A stretch of 64,000 nt of DNA from contig CM072153.1 of the NCBI GenBank assembly GCA_036850595.1, positions 19,424,169-19,488,168 of the forward strand. The letters run 5' to 3'. The notes beneath the pieces are model-generated. The model saw nothing but the letters and a program-made list of their open reading frames with translations. It made no database searches and was not told the origin of the DNA. Shown here one piece after another: positions 56,100-64,000 of this stretch. Both the position numbers and the translations under genes were made by a program. The stretch is from Rhyacichthys aspro (lineage: Eukaryota; Chordata; Actinopteri; Gobiiformes; Rhyacichthyidae). Every line of letters starts with the position of its first letter. The stretch's first letter is position 1.

Positions 56100-57100
56100 A
56101 GTGGTGTCAAAGGTGAAGGGCAGCGATAGTTAATAAGAATCCTTTCAGGAGCCGAGGGAGATCAAGTTATGAATGTGAGATTTCATCTTCATTTGTGAAC
56201 AGGTTTTAGTCGGATTTGAACAGGTTTTACTCAGATTTGAACAGGTTTTACTCAGATTTGAACAGTTTTTAGTTGGATTTCAACAGTATTTAGTTGGATT
56301 TGAAGAGGTTTTAAATGGTTTTTCAAAAAAACAAAAAATTAAGCTACCACTACCTACTACAACCTGCTGAAATCCAACTAAAACTTGTTAAAATCCGACT
56401 AAAACCTCGTTCAAATCCATCTAAAGCCTGTTCAAATCTGACCAAAACCTATTAAAATCCTCTAAAATCTGTTCAAATAATCTGAAACCTGTTCAAATCT
56501 GACCAAAACCTGTTCAAATCTGACCAAAACCTGTTCAAATCTGACTATAATCTGTTCAAATCCTTCTAAAACCTGTTCAAATCTGACCAAAATCTATTAA
56601 AATCCTCTAAAATCTGTTCAAATCATCTGAAATCTGTTCAAATCATCTGAAATCTGTTCAAATCTGACCGAAACCTGTTCAAATCCGACAATAATCTGTT
56701 CAAATCCTTCTAAAACCTGTTCAACTCTGACCGAAACCTGTTCAAATCCGACTATAATCTATTCAAATCCTTCTAAAACTTGTTCAAATCTGACCGAAAC
56801 CTGTTCAAATCCAATTATAATCTGTTCAAATCCATCTAAAACCTGTTCAAATCTGACCAAAACCTGTTCAAATCTGACTATAATCTATTCAAATCCTCCT
56901 AAAACCTGTTCAAATCTGACCGAAACCTGTTCAAATCCAATTATAATCTGTTCAAATCCATCTAAAACCTGTTCAAATCTGACCAAAACCTATTAAAATT
57001 CTCTAAAATCTGTTCAAATCTGACCGAAACCTGTTAAAATCCTCTAAAATCTGTTCAAATCCATCTATTTCCTCTAAAACCTGTTCTAAAACCTATTCAT
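56100..57100. repeat. Minisatellite element 8: forward and reverse ~21-bp arrays head to head
   Basis: The left flank is GGTGTCAAAGGTGAAGGGC and AAGAATCCTTTCAGGAGCCG. A short forward array (about 56196-56316, six units) is followed after about 40 bp by a long reverse array (about 56360-57097, roughly 35 units, with CTGACCAAAACCTGTTCAAAT and CTCTAAAATCTG variants). The two halves are complementary and could fold back. Confidence 0.88.
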
Positions 57101-57999
57101 TATGTATTAATTTGTACTCATCACTTATATAAACTAATATTACATGTGTATATATAGTATTATCCTCTCAGCCGTGTCACCAAAGAACTTTAACGATCGA
57201 CCGCTTCATAAAATCAAATATAAAACTGCTGACAGAACGTGGACAACTTCAAACACGGTCACATATTACTTTATCGAATTAAACTGAACAGTGGCTGGAG
57301 GCTCCTCATTAGCTCAACTTTTCCACAGCTTTTGATCATAACATTATTTTTGATTCATAGCACTATTTAAAACTGTGAAGATTCAGAGGAGACCCTTTAA
57401 ATAATGATAACCAGAGAAATGTCAGTGATAGATTTAAATGGATTATTCTTCCGTCGCTAAATGTGAACGACAATCTTTTCTCTTTGATAATAAGCATGTT
57501 AATAGCTACAGTTATTGCCATCATTATCTCTTGATGTCATCGTTTTAATGGAAGTTTTAAGAATTAAATAGAATTAAAACAGTTTCTTGTGCTAAACATG
57601 TCTAGACAGTGTTTTATTGTTACACAAAGTCACAGACATCTTTTAATTTAAATGAAAGCATAAATAAATGGGGAAAAAAAAATTGTAAAATGGGAAATTT
57701 CACTTTTAAAGCTCGCTATTTCCATCTATTTCCAAACTAACTTTAATTCCCTTAATGCCGTGTTGAACTTTAGAAGGCGACCAATAAGATGGATCCAAGA
57801 TAAGCTTTCAATCAGGTATTTCTTCATGTTTTCATTTTTCACCATTCTCTATCTATCTTCCATTCATTTTTTTTCTCTAAGAGGCCTGAAATAGCGTCTC
57901 TACAATGCATAATCATTTCAAAAGTGCTCATATGAACCCCTAAACACTCATAAATACTCTCATACGACCTGTCAACTCCAGTAAACTACATTAGCAGCC

Positions 58000-58560
58000 G
58001 TAGCAGGTTTGCTAACTCGAATGTTTTCTATGTCTAGCGCCCCGGTTATGAATCTCATCCAAAGGAGAGGAAATTATTCCCATAAATGTCACTGCTTGTG
58101 TAATTTCTGCTCAGTGAACCGCGGCAGACAGAATGTATTGTGTGGGAATTTCAAGTTTTCATGAGTGACTGGAGCAGTGGCGCGTAAGCTGCATATGTAT
58201 GAGGCGTCGGGAGGAAAATTAAACCATTATTCTTCTGCTTGTTGCGACAAATACATCCGGGGAGTCAAAGTGCCAATTTCCAGTGACACAAAGTGAGCAG
58301 CGACTTATCTCCCACCGACAGCTTTTTGTGTGGGCTTCCTCCGCCGTCGTTCTGCGTTTTGCCGACGACGGGCGAAGGGCGAATTTAAAGAAAACACCAG
58401 GCTGTGACCGTTTACGTCCGGAGTGAGTCATCCGTCCGAACAGGTGGAAATGTGATGCTCGTCACCGATAAGAGCGCCGCAGCCGAGGAGACCGACTGAA
58501 ATCTGTCGATGACGGAGAAAAACACATCTGTTCTCACGCTTCACGGCTGAGTCAGAGCTG
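58000..58560. promoter_or_regulatory. Candidate regulatory block in intron 1
   Basis: Balanced composition, several CpGs (GCGCCCCGGTTATG, GAACCGCGGCAGAC, GCCGACGACGGGCGAAG) and no recognisable repeat or exon. First introns often carry enhancers, but nothing here proves function. Confidence 0.25.
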
Positions 58561-60639
58561 CTTGGACTTCTGAATCTCAAATGCCGGTCATTTTAAAACA
58601 CTTTATGTCCATTAAAGGAGCTCTATTGCATCTGTGAGCGTTATATGCCACCACAAAGCTCATTTAAAGCCACAATTTTATGCTTAAAAAGATACTGCCT
58701 TTCTTTAAAATCATGTTAAACGGTCAAGTTTTTTTTCCAGAGCTCGACCCTTGTCCTCCAAGACTCATTTTCACTTTTATTTTGGCCGTAACGCTCAGTT
58801 GCATGTGTCATCCTGGTATTTGATGGTGAGAAAAGCAGCAGGCATTATACAGTGAGAAATAATTTAAATATTATGCTGCTCAAAAAGTAAGAATACATAC
58901 TGTAGAAAAAAAAATCCAGTTCACAATCCCTTTTTCAATTGAAAATTAGTCATTTGGTGTGTTTTTTTCCCTAAATTGGTGACATCACTTATGAAATTGG
59001 CAATAAAAGGGTTACAATCATGGATTTTTTTCAATATTTAGTAGTTTTGGTAAGAACTGATGTTAATAAACAGGTTTAAGGGAAAAAAACTGATATATTT
59101 TCAAAACTTTGAACAATGCACAAGGGTTAATCTAAAATTCAATGATGTGCACTGGTTGTAAATAAGTCAGTAAAGATCATAACACACTTAGAATGAAACA
59201 GTGGTGCAATACACAAACCTGGCATGGATTATTCTTTTTTTTTAATTCGATATAACGATTTTGTTTGGTCCGTCTCAATTCAAGATAGATCAGAATTCAG
59301 AGACAGATGCAACAGATGCAGAATAAAACACAATTTGAAAAACATACAATCAATCACAGAGACTAAGCTCTGCATAAAGATCATCCCAGTTATGATCAGG
59401 TGCTCCAGACCCACTTCACTTTACAGTTAATGGGTCTGTCTGGCCAGATTCGGTGCAATATACTCATGTCTCATAACGGACAGAGGAATCATTTTCTCTT
59501 TTAGTCGTTTATGGACATTGTTTCATTAATGCAACTGAAAACAGCTCACAGATTGAATTTGATGTGTTTAATAAAAAAAATGTTGAAAACCATCTCAAGG
59601 AAAAGTATAATTTAGTGGAATCTGGGACGTTTTTACAAATTTGAACGTTTCCTTCGCGGTGTTTCAGAATGTGGGTTAAATACATCGAGCTATGACATCT
59701 CTGCAGTGGTTCTTTGAGAGTCCCTATGGTTTTTGGATACAGTATTGGTCTGTTATGATCGCTGAACTCATGTTTAGCGGCTGAGATGCTGTTTACTGCC
59801 GAACCGATGAATAAAACATGTGCACGGTTAATCTCCTCTGTTTGGTGAAAGCTTTAGCGCTCACAGACACTGACCCGCTGCCCTTTTAGTGCTTCAGCGA
59901 GAGAAAACACTTGGCTTGCACGTTTTCTGCGGACATACATGCACAACAACATCCCGCTGAGACACCTCCACCTGGATGTTTGCTGCTGACGGAGCAGAGG
60001 TGTCCTCCGCCTGCTTACAGCACTCCGGGGTAAATCTATTTCCTGGACAAAAGGGAGCGATTGGCATGAAACTGGAATTCAACTGAGAGCTGACAAGCAG
60101 CTTTTCACAGCCGGCTTTCTGACTGTCGCCTCTCGTTTCATGGACTAGAGGCTTTTATCGCAGGGAAACCATTACGGCGGCACCTGAAGTGGTGCAAAGA
60201 GAATTCAGCTGAAAAGGACTCGAGAAAAGGGGATTTCAAACATGTTACACAGCAGTAAAAGTAATGTGACAGATGAAAAAGTCCAATGTATCCCATAGAA
60301 GACAGATAATTATTGTGCTGTTACTATTGCAAATGATTCCTATATTTGAGTTAAATAAGAAATCCATCTGATAAAGACACCAGGGCTTTATATTATTATG
60401 TTATAGTCTGCACAAAACAACTGTGAAAGTGACACTATTTAACGTCTAGCTGGACTTTTATATAAGATAAGTTTCCCTCATTTTGAGCAAACTTTATAAA
60501 TGAGGCTCCAGTTTTGCCAAATACAAAATGTAACATATATCGCTTATTTTTTTTATTTTTGGCCCTGAACTCATCTGTGTAGATTCAAACTCATAATGTT
60601 AAAGGGTTGAACAGAACGCAACTGGACGTAGTTTGGAAA

Positions 60640-61212
60640 CAGAAGAGGTTTCGTCTCTCATTCTAGTGTTTTCAAGGTTGAGAAAGTCCTTGAATTTTGG
60701 ATAAAGTGCTTGAAAGTGCTTGAAATTCTGATTGTGTTGCTTTAATAATAATCTTACTGAGTAATTTTCTTCTGTTTTTAGATGAGCGCCCTCTGGTGGA
60801 GCAGATCGGAGATAAAAACATGCAGGAGGTCGTTTCAGTGATCGCTGGCTTGAAGAGGAAAAGTACAAATTATGGCTAAAATGTGGATCAACAGAAACAC
60901 GTCAAATTTGGAGAATAAAGTGGAAAAGCTCACTGTGTTTGTAAAAAGAGACCAAACTTAAATCGACACTTCATCCAATAAATTTACATCTTTTTAATCA
61001 CACAAGTTTCATTTTTGGCTGTACTGTCCCTTTTCTGTGCTCCAAAAGTATTCAACAATTTAAACTATTTAAGTCTTTTTTTATACCACAACGGATTTAA
61101 ATATAAACATATGGTATATTTACGTCAACATGTGCTTGAAAAACATGAAAACACACCTTGAAATGCTTGAAAAGGGCTTGAAATTAAATTAGAAAAGGTG
61201 TAAAAACCCTGT
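60640..61212 (-). mobile_element. Possible non-autonomous DNA transposon remnant
   Basis: The right end, read on the minus strand, is ACAGGGTTTTTACACCTTTT, a common hAT-like terminus. The left side has AAAGTCCTTGAATTTTGG and AAGTGCTTGAAAGTGCTTGA, and the right side repeats CTTGAAATGCTTGAAAAGG. The left terminus is not identifiable. Confidence 0.35.
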
Positions 61213-61341
61213 AAAAAGACTGATCTGTGAGATGAGTTTATATCTTTACATCTATGTCCTGAAAACAGAGACTCTATTCCTCCATGAAAACTCTCATATA
61301 TTTCTCCGTTACACGTTTCTCCTTTTGTTTCATCCGTCTCC

Positions 61342-61761
61342 ATGTTGTGGCGTACAGTTGCCACGGTTACGGGTGTCATTAGTGCAGCGCTGGCTCTTCG
61401 TGCGGCTGCAGTAACAGTAAATAAAGTTGTCCTCTCCGGATGCCGCCGATTGCTCTGTGTATTGCTTCCCGGTGTTCGCCGTGTCAGGATTCATCACGGA
61501 CCTGTTCGGCCGCACGGCAAAACCACAGTAATGAAAAAATATCACCGCTCTGCCACAAACAGTTCAAAAGTAATAGGATGGGGGAAATATGCCATGGTTT
61601 TGTTTTTTAAAACCGAAATATCTCACAGAAAAAAGAGCCCATTATGTTTGTGGATGTTTACAGCGAGGTTTGACGTCGATATCACAAATAATTCAAAAGT
61701 GAATCACAGTTATAACTTTTTTAATCCGTCTAAAAAAGTCTTGTTTGTAGATAGAGCTTGA
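61342..61761 (+). other. Unexplained 139-codon open reading frame
   Basis: Starts with a true ATG and has a GC-rich, Ala/Val/Arg-rich first 60 codons (MLWRTVATVTGVISAALALR...), then an AT-rich, Lys/Asn-rich second half. I recognise no family. The composition break, location in an intron next to transposon-like DNA, and lack of splice or promoter support suggest a transposon remnant or chance frame rather than a gene. Confidence 0.2.
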
Positions 61762-62052
61762 GATCTGGAGCATGAGGCGTTTTTCATTTCTATTGCTCCC
61801 GTGGGTGCAGCTGCAGTATGTGACATAATCCCAGTCTCAGTGGAAATTACACCTCCAATAATTTCCCCCAAATGTGCTTTGTGTCATTTTTTTATACCGA
61901 TTTTCTCTGATTCATGTCCAAGTGTGGATCATTTTCACTAATGTAGCCCACTAACAGGAACAGAGGGATTTGGAGAAAAGGAAGTTTATACAAAAGAAGA
62001 ACTCAAAGGCACATTTACATGCACTCCAATCTTCAATATTGACCCGGATTAA

Positions 62053-62592
62053 AGAGACTGTACCTGATATTTTATTCTTATAGTTGGTGATAATGGTTTA
62101 AAGCCAAATAGTTTATTGTAAAATCAATCATTTGTGGAAAAAATTACTCTTTATGATGCCATCTACTGTTTATTGTAAGGGATTGTAATAGATGAGAACC
62201 TCTATTCAGGAACAGAAAACCCTGGACAATCACATGTTCCAAAAAGAAGCGCTCCCATTGGTCGACACTTGTCACATGACGTTCCAGGAAGTTTAATAGC
62301 TGCAGATAAAGTGTGTATTTTAACAGAAAAACAGCTAAAAAAATAAAAACACCAACAGAGAAAAGGGAGGCAACATAAAACACAGATAAATACTGTCAAT
62401 TCAATCACATAATGTTTAACGAGGAGGAGATAATTGTCGTCCTGACGCTGAAGTCACAGCTAAGCTAACGCTAAACGCTAAACTTCAGTTTGGTCAAATG
62501 GATTAGTATTTTGGAGGAAAATTTGGTCCAGTTTTATTTTGTTTAATAAAAGAAAGCGAGAGAGGTCCCTCAGCTGCTTTTGGAGGAGAGAG
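62053..62592 (+). mobile_element. Miniature element family B, copy 2 (3' truncated)
   Basis: The left end is TTAAAGAGACTGTACCTGAT. The body aligns with 49615-50142 across TGTTTATTGTAAGGGATTGT, TAGATGAGAACCTCTATTCA and GGTCGACACTTGTCACATGA. It has about 50 extra bases (GTTTAACGAGGAGGAGATAA and following) absent from copy 1. Similarity stops at GCTTTTGGAGGAGAGAG, before the right end. Confidence 0.65.
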
Positions 62593-64000
62593 ACCAAGGA
62601 TTGCCAGCAACAGTGTTAGATATTTAGGGCAACCAGAGAATGCTACTACCACCTATATTTAATTAATAGCTGTAGTACATAATATATGCTTTAACTGAGA
62701 GTAGCTGTTAATGCCATAGCAACCAGTCATGTCATTGCTCCTGTTCTCCAAACTGTGAGGGAATAAGTTACCTATTTATAAGTATCTCATAGACCCTATT
62801 AAAAAAACACACTGGACTAAGCCTTAAGTAGACAGAGACAACATGATTTTTCTCATTTCAGGCATTAGTGAGACACTAAATTTTGTTTTTTGCACAACGG
62901 GAAAATGTTGATGGTAAAACCTGCACTGGAGGAGGCAGTGTAGGCCTGAACATGGATTATGGGAGGAGTTATAACCAGTTTAATCATAAAAGTACATTTT
63001 AACAAGGTTAACACGTTAACAAGGCAAAACTATCAAAGCTGAAATGATAATGTTGGGTCTGAGCAGTGTCTCTTTGTTGGATGAGCAGATGAGACAATGA
63101 CTGGACTCTCGGACTGTCACTCAGACTTCAAATAAGTCCAAAAGCAATGTGTCAAACTGACCAAACTCATCATCTGTGGAAACTGGGCTAAACAAGGAAT
63201 AGATTAGAGCGAAAATAGACGGGAATATGACACGTGAGTTGTCATTTTAGATGGTCAAATGGAGTCAAATGCACACAGCAGCAAAATTACACTAATCCAA
63301 ACCAAGTCTAAAAGAAATTCCATTGCAATTATGTTCCATGATTTACAAAAGTAGTGTTTCTAGCCTAAACTTTGCACACTGTGTGAAATATCCCACATGC
63401 AGCACACACAGTAAAGCGGCATAAAATGGTGAAAGCACTCACTGAGGCTGAGAGGCATTATTGTCACAGCGCAGCGATTATTGGACACTAGATTTGAAAT
63501 TCAATAAGGAGATTCCCTCTGGAGCAGTGCCATCCAACCCACCTTTATGTTTGATTTAAACTGGGCTCACAGCAGAGGATCATCAGGCTGTGTTTGTAGG
63601 CTTTGAAAAGATGGAGGACGTTCATGATTCAGATGAAGCTGAAGCGATTAGAGGCTCACATCGTGCTCTATTCATCCTGCTTGGCTTTTAATGTGATAAT
63701 AGTCAATGTAGTGTAAAAAAAAATGCTTCTTGATTGGAAAGGAGAGCATGTTGTTTTTATGTCTATGAGGCAGGTTGCATTGAAAGAGGTTCTAAGCACA
63801 CAGGAGGAAGCAGGTTTTCCTTACTACTACTTTTGCTTCAACTAAACCAATTAAAATCAAGTTTTCAGTGGTTTATGGAAACTTCTCCAGTGTCTACACC
63901 TGAAACCTCTCCATAAGACCCCACCCTGCGTCAATAAAACACAGATACTGGACAATTAGAGACCAGAAAACAATACTTCTGTGTCTTATTAAACGTGACA

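Larger units (their letters stand above)
52910..64000 (-). other. cadps2 intron, probably intron 1 (>11 kb, partial)
   Basis: No exon carrying the CAPS N-terminus (the conserved FVLRCIAYPFNAKQPTDMARR region) was found between 52910 and 64000, so the first exon is beyond the window. The intron holds a retroposon tail (53095-53160), minisatellite elements 7 and 8, a GC-richer block (58000-58560), transposon-like sequence (60640-61212), a 139-codon open frame (61342-61761) and miniature element copy 2 (62053-62592). Confidence 0.65.

Noticed and set aside
52910..64000. Search for the cadps2 first exon
   Set aside because: No minus-strand frame carrying the expected conserved N-terminal CAPS block was found, so the exon is placed outside the window.

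Overview
This window is vertebrate nuclear DNA, most likely from a teleost fish. It is AT-rich and intron-dominated, with GT-AG exons a few dozen to a few hundred bases long. It carries a decayed Tc1-like transposon of the fish type, several TTAAAG-ended miniature elements, and LINE/SINE tails typical of bony fish. It is not bacterial: there are no operons, and almost all the longer open frames are chance or repeat-derived.

One gene is recognisable. It is the 5' to middle part of cadps2 (calcium-dependent secretion activator 2, CAPS2), on the minus strand. Ten coding exons were found by reading the frame and joining splice phases: 52796-52909, 33917-34249, 16307-16387, 15240-15473, 14790-14911, 7884-7995, 7213-7352, 2785-2851, 2366-2474 and 1963-2167. 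They join in frame into 1,517 nt (505 codons plus 2 nt). This covers the helical N-terminal region, the C2 domain and the PH domain. The first coding exon lies beyond 64000, and the exons for the MUN/Munc13-homology region and C-terminus lie before base 1. Nine of the ten exons have GT donors; the 52796-52909 exon has a GC donor.

The introns hold most of the sequence. Their outstanding feature is a family of eight dispersed arrays of a ~21-bp monomer (core GAACAGGTTTTAG, a variable 4-mer, then ATTT). They lie near 8.5-9.2, 23.1-23.8, 25.0-25.7, 30.4-31.1, 32.2-33.0, 44.4-45.5, 53.9-54.8 and 56.2-57.1 kb. Most have related flanks (TGTCAAACTCA-type end, an AAGAATCCTTTCAGGGGCC block, TTTATGGAAACTGG before the array, TTTGTAGCAAAAACTGGCTTAACC after it), so each array appears to be the expanded core of a mobile-element copy. 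Arrays occur in both orientations within one pre-mRNA, giving extensive potential for intronic double-stranded RNA. Other repeats include a 646-bp miniature element with two inverted ZNF143-like motifs, a second miniature-element family with copies near 49.6 and 62.1 kb, and an ATTTT/ATTTA pentanucleotide tract.

I found no other protein gene, tRNA, rRNA or CRISPR array, and no prokaryote-type novel system. The points most worth following are the repeat family and its possible effect on cadps2 splicing, the GC-AG intron next to the in-frame-skippable 333-nt exon, and a few intronic stretches that look like conserved regulatory DNA.
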